From positions 15,025 to 79,024 of the forward strand of contig UQKO01000007.1 in assembly GCA_900541575.1 (NCBI GenBank): a stretch of DNA of 64,000 bases. Direction: 5' to 3'. This document shows, piece after piece, positions 1 through 9,027 of this stretch. Position 1 is the stretch's first letter. Each line of letters begins with the position of its first letter. The stretch is from an uncultured Prevotella sp. Its GTDB lineage: Bacteria; Bacteroidota; Bacteroidia; Bacteroidales; Bacteroidaceae. The position numbers were made by a program, and so were the translations under genes. The notes under the pieces were generated by a model that made no database searches, was not told the origin of the DNA, and saw only the letters and a program-made list of their open reading frames with translations.

Positions 1-7
1 CCTTGCT

Positions 8-48
8 TGGATAAGTTTTTCTTACAACACTTTTTTTTTACTTATCCA
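8..48. repeat. 9-bp inverted repeat before the efflux operon
   Basis: TGGATAAGT at 8-16 is repeated in inverse as ACTTATCCA at 40-48, ending 13 bases before the adaptor ATG. The 23-base spacer is very T-rich. It could be an operator for a metal-responsive regulator or a hairpin from an upstream transcript; the left edge of the window hides the context. Confidence 0.4.
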
Positions 49-61
49 CGCAAATTATTTC

Positions 62-1222
62 ATGCATATACCTTATACATTACTTAGCATAGCTGCGAGT
101 GCTGCTATGCTCTTTAGTGCATGCCATAGTGCCCACGAAGGGCACGACCACGACCATGAAGGCGACGAACACACCGAGGCCTCCGACCACAAGCATGCTC
201 CCGATGAAATAGAGTTCACAACCGAACAAGCGCGCGCTGCGGGCGTGCAAGTCACAACGATACAACCTTCCGATTTTTCCGAAGTCATTGAAGTAAGTGG
301 TCAAGTACTTCCTGCTTCGGGTACAGAAACCACGGTGAGTGCCACCATGGCAGGTATTGTCCGCTTCGCTAGCGATGCACTCACCGAGGGAGTATCTGTG
401 AACGCGGGTCAATCCTTATTCGTAGTAAATGGCAAACCTATGGCCGATGGCAATCCAGCCGCAGTAGCTCAGAGCGAGGCAAAAACAGCCAAGCTAGCTC
501 TTGAACGTGCTGAAAAACTTGCTTCCGAAAGAATCATTTCTCAGCGCGAGCTAGAAGATGCGCGCCAACGCTACGAAGCAGCAAGCGCCACGGCAAAGAG
601 TTTAGGAAGTGCATCGCAAATTCGCGGCATCTCTGCCCCCATAAGCGGATATATCAAGACTCTTTTGGTTCGTCCCGGCGACTATGTTTCTGCAGGACAG
701 GCACTTGCCATCGTAACACAGAGCAAACGTGTGCAGCTACGTGCCGATGTGCCCGAGCGCTACTTCGGCATGCTACCACGCATCTCAAGTGCCAACTTCC
801 GTATGGCCTACGATGATGTATCGCAAGTATACAGTCTTTCTCAACTTGGCGGTCGTCTTATCTCAAAAGGGAAAGCTTCGGGAAATGGAGATGCTTTCGT
901 GCCCGTAATCTTTGAGTTCAACAATCAGGGAAGCATCGTATCAGGTAGTTTTGCACAAGTCTACCTTCAAGGCAACGTGCGCCACGGCGTATTAGCCGTT
1001 TCCTCTGAAGCCATCACAGAGTCACAAGGCATCTATTTCGTCTATGTACAACATAGTGCCGATACCTATCGCAAGGTAGAAGTCACATTAGGCGCCTCCG
1101 ACGGGATGCGCACAGAGATTCTATCAGGGCTTCATCCTGGCGACAAAGTGGTGACACGTGGTGCCACACTTGTACGCCTTGCTGCCAACGCTACGGCTGT
1201 GCCCGAGGGACATTCGCACTAA
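62..1222 (+). CDS. RND efflux periplasmic adaptor subunit, CzcB/CusB-like
   Basis: Membrane fusion protein that links the inner membrane RND pump at 1367 to the outer membrane channel at 4510, most likely for export of a metal ion. The 386-residue product starts with a lipoprotein-type signal ending LFSAC, so it is probably anchored by lipid at about Cys21. A His/Asp-rich stretch follows (residues 25-48, many H, D and E), with another His motif at the very C-terminus (GHSH); such stretches bind metal in CzcB-type adaptors. The central part has the two half-lipoyl segments and a coiled-coil hairpin (about 130-180) typical of the family. It is the first gene of a three-gene operon. The ion (Cu/Ag, or Zn/Co/Cd) cannot be told from sequence alone. 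Confidence 0.9.
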   Translation: MHIPYTLLSIAASAAMLFSACHSAHEGHDHDHEGDEHTEASDHKHAPDEIEFTTEQARAAGVQVTTIQPSDFSEVIEVSGQVLPASGTETTVSATMAGIVRFASDALTEGVSVNAGQSLFVVNGKPMADGNPAAVAQSEAKTAKLALERAEKLASERIISQRELEDARQRYEAASATAKSLGSASQIRGISAPISGYIKTLLVRPGDYVSAGQALAIVTQSKRVQLRADVPERYFGMLPRISSANFRMAYDDVSQVYSLSQLGGRLISKGKASGNGDAFVPVIFEFNNQGSIVSGSFAQVYLQGNVRHGVLAVSSEAITESQGIYFVYVQHSADTYRKVEVTLGASDGMRTEILSGLHPGDKVVTRGATLVRLAANATAVPEGHSH

Positions 1223-1227
1223 ACAAT

Positions 1228-1265
1228 GAGTTTGGAGTTTTAAGATTTTAGGTTATAAAGTTACC
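1228..1265 (+). repeat. Dispersed GGTTATAAAGTTACC repeat, copy 1
   Basis: This intergenic stretch (GAGTTT...TTTTAAG...GGTTATAAAGTTACC) is nearly the same as two inverted arms at 13391-13432 and 13567-13608. It lies between the adaptor and pump genes, directly before a copy of a second dispersed repeat. Confidence 0.6.
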
Positions 1266-1270
1266 TTTTA

Positions 1271-1308
1271 GGGTGGTTCTATAAATTCAGAAATTTAGGA
1301 TACCCACC
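1271..1308. repeat. Dispersed GGTGGTTCTATAAATTC repeat, copy 1 (imperfect palindrome)
   Basis: GGGTGGTTCTATAAATTC starts at 1271, and an imperfect inverse copy ends with TACCCACC at 1308. The same word is found at 5851, 35723, 38510 and, weakly, at 57697. It sits between two genes of one operon, so it may be transcribed. Confidence 0.55.
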
Positions 1309-1366
1309 TTTTACTTTGCTCAAACAAGCTATTTTAATACTTCCTTTCCTACCTAAACACGAACTA

Positions 1367-4300
1367 ATGCTCAACAAAATCATATCCTTTTCACTTCGCA
1401 ACCGCCCTCTCATTCTGTTTTTCAGCCTACTACTGATTATTATCGGATGCTGGACAGCCAAGAAGATGGAAGTAGACGTTTTCCCCGACCTCAATGCGCC
1501 CACTGTTGTCGTAATGACAGAGGCCAAAGGAATGGCCTCAGAAGAAGTAGAACGCCTCGTTACCTTCCCCATAGAAACAGCAGTCAATGGCGCCACCGAC
1601 GTGCGCCGCGTACGCTCCTCATCCACGACAGGTTTCTCCGTAGTGTGGGTAGAGTTCAACTGGGGCACAGACATCTATCGCGACCGACAGATTGTCTCTG
1701 AGAAACTCGCCACCATAGGCGATGCTATGCCCGAGGGAGTGGGTCAGCCCACGCTCGGCCCACAGTCGAGCATCATGGGCGAAGTAATGTTTATAGGTCT
1801 CACGTCCGACACCACTTCGCTCGGTTCACTGCGTACACTAGCCGATTGGACCATTCGCCCACGCCTGCTCTCCACAGGTGGTGTAGCCCAAGTCACCGTG
1901 ATGGGGGGCGACCTTATGGAATATCAAATACGTCTTCATCCCGAACGTATGCGCCACTATGGTGTGAGTCTCTCCGAAGTGATGAATGTTACTCGACAGA
2001 TGACACGCAACGCTTCGGGCGGTGTGCATTATGAACATGGCAACGAGTACATCGTGCGCGGTGTACTGGCCACTACCAGCACCGAGCAGATAGGCGAGGC
2101 TGTCATCAAGACATCGGACTCAGGTCAGCCCATTGTGCTAGCCGACGTGGCCGATGTAAAGATGGGGGTCAAGAGTCCGAAGATGGGTCTTGCCTCTGTC
2201 TCTGGCCAGCAAGGTGTGCTGCTCACCGTGACGAAACAGCCATCGACAAGCACACTAGAACTAACCGAACAACTCGACACGGCCATCGCTTCACTCAAAG
2301 CCTCGCTTCCGCCCGATGTGAAGGTCAACACTCACCTATATCGTCAGCAGGACTTCATCGATGCCTCCATTTCCAACATTCAGAAGTCGCTCGTCGAGGG
2401 CGGCATCTTCGTGGTGCTCATTCTCTTCATCTTCTTGATGAACGCTCGCACCACGCTCATCTCGCTCGTCACCATTCCCCTTTCGCTGCTCATTACGATG
2501 CTTGTACTAAAGGCGATGGGACTCACCATCAACACGATGAGCATCGGCGGTATGGCCATTGCCATTGGATCGTTAGTCGACGATGCCATTGTCGACGTGG
2601 AAAATGTCTTTAAGCGTTTGCGTCTCAATGCCCGTCTGCCCAAAGAAGCGCGGAAAAAGAAAATGGACATCATATTCCATGCTTCAGGCGAAGTGCGTAT
2701 GCCCATACTCAATTCCACACTTATCATCGTGGTGAGTTTCATTCCTTTATTCTTCCTTTCCGGACTGGAAGGCCGCATGCTCGCACCGCTTGGCATCAGC
2801 TTTATTATCTCGCTCTTTGCATCCACGCTCGTGGCGCTCACGCTTACCCCCGTGCTCTGCTCTTATCTGCTCAAAGATCCACAAGATGCAATGGATGATG
2901 CTACGGCAGGAAATACATCTTACAAGCGTCACGACGAGCCACGTTGGGTACGTTGGCTCAAGCAGAAGTACGAACAAGCCTTAGCCTATGCACTCGGGCG
3001 GTCGTCACGCTGGATTCTGGGAATCACGGGCGCATTGGTCGTCGTCACGCTCATACTCTTCTTTAGCTTAGGACGCTCATTCCTTCCTCCCTTCAACGAG
3101 GGTTCGTTCACCATCAATGTGAGCACACTGCCTGGTGTATCACTCACTGAGAGCGACCTCATCGGCCAGCAAGCAGAGAAGCTACTCATGCAGGTTCCCG
3201 AGGTGCAAGCCGTGGCTCGCAAAACAGGTCGTGCCGAACTTGATGAGCATGCACTCGGTGTGAACACTAGCGAGATGGAGGTACCCTTTGTGCTGAAAGA
3301 GCGTAAGAAATCAGAGGTCCTAGCCGACATTCGCCGTCGTCTATCCACGCTTCCTGGCGTCAACGTAGAAATTGGTCAACCCATCAGCCACCGCATCGAT
3401 GCTATGCTTTCGGGCACGAAGGCGGGCATTGCCGTCAAGGTGTTTGGCCCCGACTTGAGTACCCTTCATAGTCTCGGTCTGCAGATTAAGCAAGCCACGC
3501 AAGGTATCGACGGGGTGAAGGATCTCAACGTAGAGCAGCAAGTGGAGCGCCCGCAACTAGTTATCCGTCCGCGTCGCACGCTGCTAGCTCGCCATGGTAT
3601 CACGTTGCCCGAATTTGCGGAATATGTAAATGCAGCTATCGGTGGCGAGGTGGTGAGCCAAGTACAGGATGGTAGCAAAACATTCGATCTCACCGTGCGT
3701 GTGGCCGATGACGATCTACGCACTTTAGAGCGCTTGCGCGGCCTACTCATCACCACAGCCTCGGGTGCACAAATTCCCCTCTCCGACGTGGCCGACATTC
3801 TCTCTACGGCAGGCCCGAATACCATCAGTCGCGAGAATGCCCAGCGCAAACTCGTGGTTTCGGCCAATGCCGAGGGGCGCGACATGCGTTCTGTTGTGAA
3901 CGATATGCGCCGTGCCATCGAAGAGCGCATCGACCTGCCCGAAGGCTACCACGTGGAGTATGGTGGACAGTTTGAGAGCGAAGCTGCTGCATCACGTATG
4001 TTGCTTGGATTGAGCGTGGTGAGCATTGTGGTGATTCTGCTTTTGCTCTATCTGCAATTCCATTCCTGGAAGCAATCGGTCGTGGTATTGCTCAACCTTC
4101 CGCTGGCGCTCATCGGCGGTGTGCTCTCGCTCGTACTGACAAGTGGTGTCGTGAGCATTCCTGCAATCATCGGCTTTATTTCGCTGTTTGGCATGGCTAC
4201 ACGCGGTGGTATGCTCCTCGTCGATCGTTACAATGAGTTGGCACGTCGCGGACTTTCACGCCACGAAGTGATTATGCGAGGCTCAATGGATCGCCTATTG

Positions 4301-4513
4301 CCCATTCTTATGACGACGCTCTGCTCTGCTTTGGCGCTCATTCCGCTTGCCTTAGGCAGTGAACTACCTGGCAATGAGATACAGAGCCCTATGGCACAAG
4401 TCATGCTCGGCGGATTGCTCACAAGCACCCTGCTCAACCTCTTCATCGTGCCTATTATGGCACCGCTCAAGAAATCAAAAGAATCTACCACTCAATCTCT
4501 TTCCAATCCATGA
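1367..4513 (+). CDS. Heavy-metal efflux RND pump, CusA/CzcA family
   Basis: Proton-driven inner membrane pump (HAE/HME branch, COG3696-like) that works with the adaptor before it and the TolC-like protein after it. The ATG at 1367 is preferred over one at 1316 because it begins MLNKIISFSLRNRPL, the usual cytosolic start of this family; the product is then 1048 residues, the normal length. A first membrane helix at about 14-32 is followed by a large periplasmic domain, a membrane bundle with GSLVDDAIVDVEN near residues 400-412 (family motif in TM4), a second periplasmic domain and the final helices. The stop overlaps the start of the next gene (ATGA), so translation is coupled. Confidence 0.93.
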   Translation: MLNKIISFSLRNRPLILFFSLLLIIIGCWTAKKMEVDVFPDLNAPTVVVMTEAKGMASEEVERLVTFPIETAVNGATDVRRVRSSSTTGFSVVWVEFNWGTDIYRDRQIVSEKLATIGDAMPEGVGQPTLGPQSSIMGEVMFIGLTSDTTSLGSLRTLADWTIRPRLLSTGGVAQVTVMGGDLMEYQIRLHPERMRHYGVSLSEVMNVTRQMTRNASGGVHYEHGNEYIVRGVLATTSTEQIGEAVIKTSDSGQPIVLADVADVKMGVKSPKMGLASVSGQQGVLLTVTKQPSTSTLELTEQLDTAIASLKASLPPDVKVNTHLYRQQDFIDASISNIQKSLVEGGIFVVLILFIFLMNARTTLISLVTIPLSLLITMLVLKAMGLTINTMSIGGMAIAIGSLVDDAIVDVENVFKRLRLNARLPKEARKKKMDIIFHASGEVRMPILNSTLIIVVSFIPLFFLSGLEGRMLAPLGISFIISLFASTLVALTLTPVLCSYLLKDPQDAMDDATAGNTSYKRHDEPRWVRWLKQKYEQALAYALGRSSRWILGITGALVVVTLILFFSLGRSFLPPFNEGSFTINVSTLPGVSLTESDLIGQQAEKLLMQVPEVQAVARKTGRAELDEHALGVNTSEMEVPFVLKERKKSEVLADIRRRLSTLPGVNVEIGQPISHRIDAMLSGTKAGIAVKVFGPDLSTLHSLGLQIKQATQGIDGVKDLNVEQQVERPQLVIRPRRTLLARHGITLPEFAEYVNAAIGGEVVSQVQDGSKTFDLTVRVADDDLRTLERLRGLLITTASGAQIPLSDVADILSTAGPNTISRENAQRKLVVSANAEGRDMRSVVNDMRRAIEERIDLPEGYHVEYGGQFESEAAASRMLLGLSVVSIVVILLLLYLQFHSWKQSVVVLLNLPLALIGGVLSLVLTSGVVSIPAIIGFISLFGMATRGGMLLVDRYNELARRGLSRHEVIMRGSMDRLLPILMTTLCSALALIPLALGSELPGNEIQSPMAQVMLGGLLTSTLLNLFIVPIMAPLKKSKESTTQSLSNP

Positions 4514-5727
4514 AAGTTCTCTGGACTATCCTCACCATAGCACTTACCCTTGTGCCGTTATCTGCCAAAGCACAGGACCACAAGGTATCAGCTCGTCACT
4601 TCTCAGCATGGCAAGAGCCTATGCAAGAAATTGTGCGCAACAACAAACAGATTGCGGTTCTCCGTTCGCAACTTCAGGCGCAACAAGCAGCCAATGGCTC
4701 TGCTCTCAGACTGCCCGACCCTGAGGCAGAAGTGGCTTATCTCTTTGGCTCGCCAAAAGGAGTACCTGGACGCACTAACGTTTCGCTCACACAAGAACTT
4801 TCTTGGAGTGTCATCTTAGGGCATCGACGCGCTCTGGCCGAGGCCGAAAACAACATTGCGCAACACACCTATCGTGCTTCGCTGCAGCGCATACTCGCCG
4901 AGGCCGATCGCATGCTCACCTCGTTGGTCTACAGCAATCAACTTTGCGCCGAGCTCGCCCTGCGCGACAGCATTGCACGCGACATTAAAAGACTTTATTC
5001 GGAAAAATTCCAACGCGGAGACATCAACCAAATGGAGTATAATAAAGTCTGTATCAATGCTTCGATGAGCCAAGCAGAACTTGCGCGCGCTGAAAACGAA
5101 CGTACACAAGTGCAATTGGCTCTCCAGGCGCTCAATGGTGGAAAAACGCTTCATTTCACAGGACGCCATTATCCAGCATCGATTCATGCGCTTCCTTCAC
5201 TAGATAGTCTAGAGCAAGCAGCACAAGCCTCATCGCCCACACTAGCTGCCGCACAAGCAGCCATCTTGCAAAGTCGAGCCCAAGAACGCTTGGCGCGTGC
5301 CGAAGCCTTGCCACAACTCACGGTGGGCTTTCAGGGGGAATATATCCGTCAGAACAATTATAGCGGTGTTTCCCTCGGATTTACCCTACCGCTTTGGGGC
5401 AATACTCGCCAACGCGTGCGACAAGCCCAACTGCAAACAGAGGTCCAAGAACTTTCGCTCTCTGATGCTCAGCAACAACTCTCGCTAGCCATACGGCAGA
5501 AGTATGCAGGAGCGCAAGCTTTGCAGCGTACAGCAGATGAACTACAAGTGCGACTTGCCGATTCGAGCAATGACCAGTTGCTGCGCCGCAGTCTAGAGCT
5601 TGGCCAGATTTCCCTGCTCGACTATCTGTTAGAAGTATCTTTCTATTATTCGGCTCGCACAGCTCAGCTCGAGGCTGAACGCGATGCACAACTTGCCGTG
5701 GCAGAATTGCGGGGCATAATGTACTAG
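4510..5727 (+). CDS. TolC-family outer membrane efflux protein, CusC-like
   Basis: Outer membrane channel of the tripartite pump. The 405-residue protein begins with a Sec signal (MKVLWTILTIALTLVPLSAKA, cut before Gln22 or so) and is rich in Ala, Gln and Leu helices over its whole length, as in the coiled-coil barrel of TolC proteins, with two related halves. No lipobox Cys is seen, unlike the classical CusC. The start overlaps the stop of the pump gene by four bases. The operon ends after this gene: a strong hairpin follows at 5800. Confidence 0.9.
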   Translation: MKVLWTILTIALTLVPLSAKAQDHKVSARHFSAWQEPMQEIVRNNKQIAVLRSQLQAQQAANGSALRLPDPEAEVAYLFGSPKGVPGRTNVSLTQELSWSVILGHRRALAEAENNIAQHTYRASLQRILAEADRMLTSLVYSNQLCAELALRDSIARDIKRLYSEKFQRGDINQMEYNKVCINASMSQAELARAENERTQVQLALQALNGGKTLHFTGRHYPASIHALPSLDSLEQAAQASSPTLAAAQAAILQSRAQERLARAEALPQLTVGFQGEYIRQNNYSGVSLGFTLPLWGNTRQRVRQAQLQTEVQELSLSDAQQQLSLAIRQKYAGAQALQRTADELQVRLADSSNDQLLRRSLELGQISLLDYLLEVSFYYSARTAQLEAERDAQLAVAELRGIMY

Positions 5728-5799
5728 TTCACGAATGAAAGTGGGGGGAACTGGATACGTGATATGTACCTTATCTACAGCCCACTTACTAAGCATACG

Positions 5800-5841
5800 A
5801 ACGAAAAACGCGTCGCCGATGAGGGCGACGCGTTTTTCGTT
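5800..5841. terminator. Perfect 18-bp hairpin, bidirectional terminator
   Basis: AACGAAAAACGCGTCGCC (5800-5817) pairs perfectly with 5824-5841 across a 6-base loop. The arms carry A5 on one side and T5 on the other, so it can end transcription from both the efflux operon and the opposing sulP gene. Confidence 0.85.
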
Positions 5842-5850
5842 AACTTAAAA

Positions 5851-5907
5851 GTGGTTCTATAAATTCTGAGGATGGGATGCCATAAATTTCAGAATTTATA
5901 GAACCAC
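5851..5907. repeat. Dispersed GTGGTTCTATAAATTC repeat as a perfect 19-bp inverted pair
   Basis: GTGGTTCTATAAATTCTGA (5851-5869) and its exact inverse complement (5889-5907) flank a 19-base spacer. The right arm ends four bases before the sulP stop codon. It has the form of a tiny inverted-repeat element; single arms of the same sequence occur elsewhere in the window. Confidence 0.7.
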
Positions 5908-5910
5908 CAT

Positions 5911-7602
5911 TTAATCAATCTTGCGCTTCACTATGGCAGCGGCACGATCAAGAGCCACATTGATGTTAGGACAGATATGGTCCTTGCCCAAGAGTTGGCA
6001 AAAACCATTGTGTTCAAGCACATTATATACGTTGGGCGTTACGCCCGACAGCACGATATGCGTACCCTCACGATGGCTCATCTCGCAGAGGTTTTGCAAG
6101 TTATGAATACCCGTAGAATCAATAAATGGCACGCGGCGCATACGAATGACGCGCACTTTAGGATGGTCGTCCATATTCGCCATTAGTTCTTCAAACTTGT
6201 TGGCAATACCGAAGAAGTAAGGGCCATTTATCTCATAGACCTCCACGCCCTTTGGAATGATAAGATGTTCTTCGTGCACCTCGGCATCTGTTTCTTCATT
6301 TGGGTCGATTTCATCGGCTATCACCTTGATTTGGGTAGTCTCAGCCATACGCTTCATAAAGAGCAAGCAAGCAATGAGCAAGCCCACTTCTATGGCCACG
6401 GTGAGGTCGAAGATGACGGTGAGGAAGAACGTAATGAGCAACACGATGACATCGCTCTTGGGATTTTTCATCAACTGTGCGAAAGTGCGCCAACCGCTCA
6501 TGTTGTAAGAAACGATGATAAGCACACCTGCAAGACACGACATGGGAATGTAGGCAGCCAAGGGCATAAGCACGAGGAAGATAACGAGCAACACCAAGGC
6601 ATGCACAATGCCAGCCACAGGAGTGCGTCCGCCATTGTTGATATTCGTCATGGTGCGAGCAATGGCTCCCGTACAGGGAATACCACCGAAGAGCGGTGTG
6701 CAGAGATTGGCCACACCCTGACCGATGAGTTCTTGGTTGGAATTGTGATGGTCACCACATACACCATCGGCCACGGTGGCAGAGAGCAACGACTCTATGG
6801 CTCCGAGTACGGCAATAACCATGGCCGTGGGGAAAAGTCCCTTCACGTTCTCCCAACTAAGGTTGGGCACCTGCAAGTCGGGAATGGCAGCCTTGATTTC
6901 GCCAAATTGGTCGCCAATGGTAGTGACGTGATAAGCTGTATAAGCATTGAGAAAATAGACGCCAATGGTCATCAAGACGATGGCCACGAGCGAGCCTGGG
7001 ATTTTCTTACTCACCTTCGGCGTGAGGGCAATGACCACAATGCTTAGCAAGCCGATGAGTGTGGTCATCCAATCAATGGTGTCGAAGTGCTGGAAATAAA
7101 TGGCCCACTTGGAAAGGAAATCGCCGGGAAGTTTCCCCGTTTGAAGCCCGAAGAGGTCTTTAATTTGCGTAGTGAATATTGTCACAGCAATACCACTTGT
7201 GAAACCCACCACGATGGGGTATGGAATAAACTTGATGATGGTGCCCAATCGACAAACGCCGAGCACGATGAGGAAAATACCAGCCAGCATGGTAGCAATC
7301 ATTAGCCCCGAAAGACCAAGTTGTGGATTGCTCACGATGCCATAGATAATCACGATAAAAGCTCCCGTAGGACCACCGATCTGTACGCGGCTACCGCCCA
7401 ACGCACTTACTATGAAACCACCGATGATGGCCGTGAGGATACCCTGCGAGGGCGAAACGCCCGACGCAATACCAAATGCAATGGCTAGCGGAAGAGCTAC
7501 AATGCCGACAATAAGCCCTGCCATGAGGTCGGCTGCTAGCTTTTCCTTGTTGTAGTGTCGCAACTCACTGAACAAACGAGGTGCGAATGCAGAATGATTC
7601 AT
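5911..7602 (-). CDS. SulP family inorganic anion transporter with STAS domain
   Basis: Inner membrane anion transporter (sulfate, bicarbonate or similar). The 563-residue protein has the hydrophobic SLC26-type core (about residues 25-420, including the family segment GLIVGIVALPLAIAFGIASG near 28-47) and a C-terminal cytosolic STAS domain (about 450-550) with the conserved DSTGI motif. It is transcribed alone and converges on the efflux operon. A TATCTTTG -7 box on the minus strand at 7644-7637 lies just upstream of the start. The substrate cannot be read from sequence; bicarbonate and sulfate are both possible. Confidence 0.92.
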   Translation of the reverse strand: MNHSAFAPRLFSELRHYNKEKLAADLMAGLIVGIVALPLAIAFGIASGVSPSQGILTAIIGGFIVSALGGSRVQIGGPTGAFIVIIYGIVSNPQLGLSGLMIATMLAGIFLIVLGVCRLGTIIKFIPYPIVVGFTSGIAVTIFTTQIKDLFGLQTGKLPGDFLSKWAIYFQHFDTIDWMTTLIGLLSIVVIALTPKVSKKIPGSLVAIVLMTIGVYFLNAYTAYHVTTIGDQFGEIKAAIPDLQVPNLSWENVKGLFPTAMVIAVLGAIESLLSATVADGVCGDHHNSNQELIGQGVANLCTPLFGGIPCTGAIARTMTNINNGGRTPVAGIVHALVLLVIFLVLMPLAAYIPMSCLAGVLIIVSYNMSGWRTFAQLMKNPKSDVIVLLITFFLTVIFDLTVAIEVGLLIACLLFMKRMAETTQIKVIADEIDPNEETDAEVHEEHLIIPKGVEVYEINGPYFFGIANKFEELMANMDDHPKVRVIRMRRVPFIDSTGIHNLQNLCEMSHREGTHIVLSGVTPNVYNVLEHNGFCQLLGKDHICPNINVALDRAAAIVKRKID

Positions 7603-7636
7603 TAACGTTTTAAGGATTGATTTTAAATTTTGAGTG

Positions 7637-7644
7637 CAAAGATA
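7637..7644 (-). promoter_or_regulatory. -7 box of the sulP gene
   Basis: TATCTTTG on the minus strand matches the Bacteroidetes -7 consensus TAnnTTTG, 35 bases before the sulP ATG. I see no TTG at the usual -33 distance. Confidence 0.5.
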
Positions 7645-8076
7645 CGCATTAATATTGAATAATACTTAATACAAAGGTCTACTTGGCACTAAGTTTGAGC
7701 CTATAAGTCTATTATGTCGCTTCGTATAAGTTGGAAGTTTAGGGTTCTAGGGAAGGGGGGTCAAATGCACCCGTTTCTAAAAGTACGTTATCCCATCAGC
7801 GGATGATATAGCCATCATTTTCAGACGAAAGCATGCCATTGCAGACCATGGCAAATATAAACGTGGAAAAACAACTTCCAACCATTCACTTTAGGCCACA
7901 TAATGAGTTCGTTGTTTCTCCTCTAAGTCTTACTTATTCAAGTTTCTCTAAAGAAAGTAGTTTCCTTAGAGAAAACTTGAATTACTTATTTTTCAATAAG
8001 GACGAGCCCTTTCTCCATTAAGAGATAATTCTTATTTCACCGAAAGAACGCGAATCCGCGAAAAGAGCGCAAAAAA
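7645..8076. other. Divergent intergenic region, no gene seen
   Basis: About 430 bases between the sulP and dedA promoters. An imperfect inverted repeat at 7936-7982 (ATTCAAGTTT ... AAACTTGAAT around a CTCTAA/TTAGAG core) could form a long hairpin. A 62-codon frame at 7833 has no family likeness or translation signal and is not called. Confidence 0.5.
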
Positions 8077-8107
8077 TTGGTTATTAGCAAAAAAATAGCA
8101 ACCTTTG
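8077..8107 (+). promoter_or_regulatory. Probable dedA promoter
   Basis: TTG at 8077-8079 and AACCTTTG at 8100-8107 are spaced 20 bases apart, close to the Bacteroidetes -33/-7 pattern. Transcription would start near 8112, just before the ATG at 8125. Confidence 0.5.
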
Positions 8108-8124
8108 CACACAGATAATCTCTC

Positions 8125-8874
8125 ATGCCTCATGACAACGATAAAACAACTCGTAGTAATGGCAAAATGAGCAGAGAGGAAACACATACCTTGGGCGGCA
8201 AAGGACTGTCCGCCACAACAAAAACTTTACAAGCAATGCAAGCATTGATAGAATTCGCACTGACCCACCTCAACTATTGGTGGATTCTCGTATTTATGGC
8301 CATTGAGAGTTCGTTCATTCCCTTCCCATCGGAAGTAATCGTACCTCCCGCGGCCTATCTTTCGTTTACGTCGGACAGTACACTCAACATCGTGCTCGTG
8401 GTCATCATTGCCACCATCGGAGCCGACATTGGCGCCTTGATTAATTATTATCTCGCTCGATGGCTCGGACGCCCCATCGTATACCGCTTTGCCGACAGTC
8501 GCATAGGCCACATGTGCCTCATCGACCGCAAGAAGGTGGAGCACGCTGAAGAGTTCTTCCGCGATCATGGTGCATCGTCCACATTCTTTGGCCGTCTAGT
8601 TCCTGCCGTTCGTCAGCTCATCAGTATTCCTGCCGGACTGGCGGGCATGCGCTTGGATAAGTTCTTGCTCTTCACCACGCTCGGAGCTGGCATTTGGAAC
8701 TCAGTGCTTGCGCTCTTAGGCTACGTGATCTACACACAGATGCCCGTAGGCACTACAAAGGAAATCGCCGACAAAGCCGCACAGTATAGCCATGAGATTG
8801 GCTACGTAATCTTAGTACTCGCAATCATCGTAGTGGCATTCCTCATTTATAAGGGAACAAAGAAAAGCAAATAA
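8125..8874 (+). CDS. DedA family membrane protein
   Basis: Member of the DedA/SNARE-associated (VTT) membrane family, whose members act in lipid carrier recycling and membrane homeostasis. Residues from about 38 on match the family well: ESSFIPFPSEVIVPPAAY near 61-78, several membrane helices, and the FFGRLVPAVRQLISIPAGL motif near 150-170. The first 37 residues are polar and unusual; an in-frame ATG at 8236 (MQALIEFALTHLNYW) would give the usual family start. I keep 8125 because the promoter lies just before it, but 8236 is a real alternative. Confidence 0.85.
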   Translation: MPHDNDKTTRSNGKMSREETHTLGGKGLSATTKTLQAMQALIEFALTHLNYWWILVFMAIESSFIPFPSEVIVPPAAYLSFTSDSTLNIVLVVIIATIGADIGALINYYLARWLGRPIVYRFADSRIGHMCLIDRKKVEHAEEFFRDHGASSTFFGRLVPAVRQLISIPAGLAGMRLDKFLLFTTLGAGIWNSVLALLGYVIYTQMPVGTTKEIADKAAQYSHEIGYVILVLAIIVVAFLIYKGTKKSK

Positions 8875-9027
8875 GGAAGAACGTACTGGGGAATAACGCA
8901 TTAAGGACGCTATAAAAGTGGAATTTGTATCGTTTTTCACCCAGTTTCTGGGACAACGCGTCCCCACGCCGACTACCCACACACTGTGCTAATACATCAT
9001 CCGATTAGCACATTCACACATATCCCC

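Noticed and set aside
6265..7047. 260-codon frame on the plus strand
   Set aside because: It lies antisense inside the well-supported sulP gene, and its His/Asn/Gly-rich translation is what the reverse of such a gene gives.
7833..8021. 62-codon frame between sulP and dedA
   Set aside because: Includes a long inverted repeat, has no family likeness and no promoter at a fitting distance.
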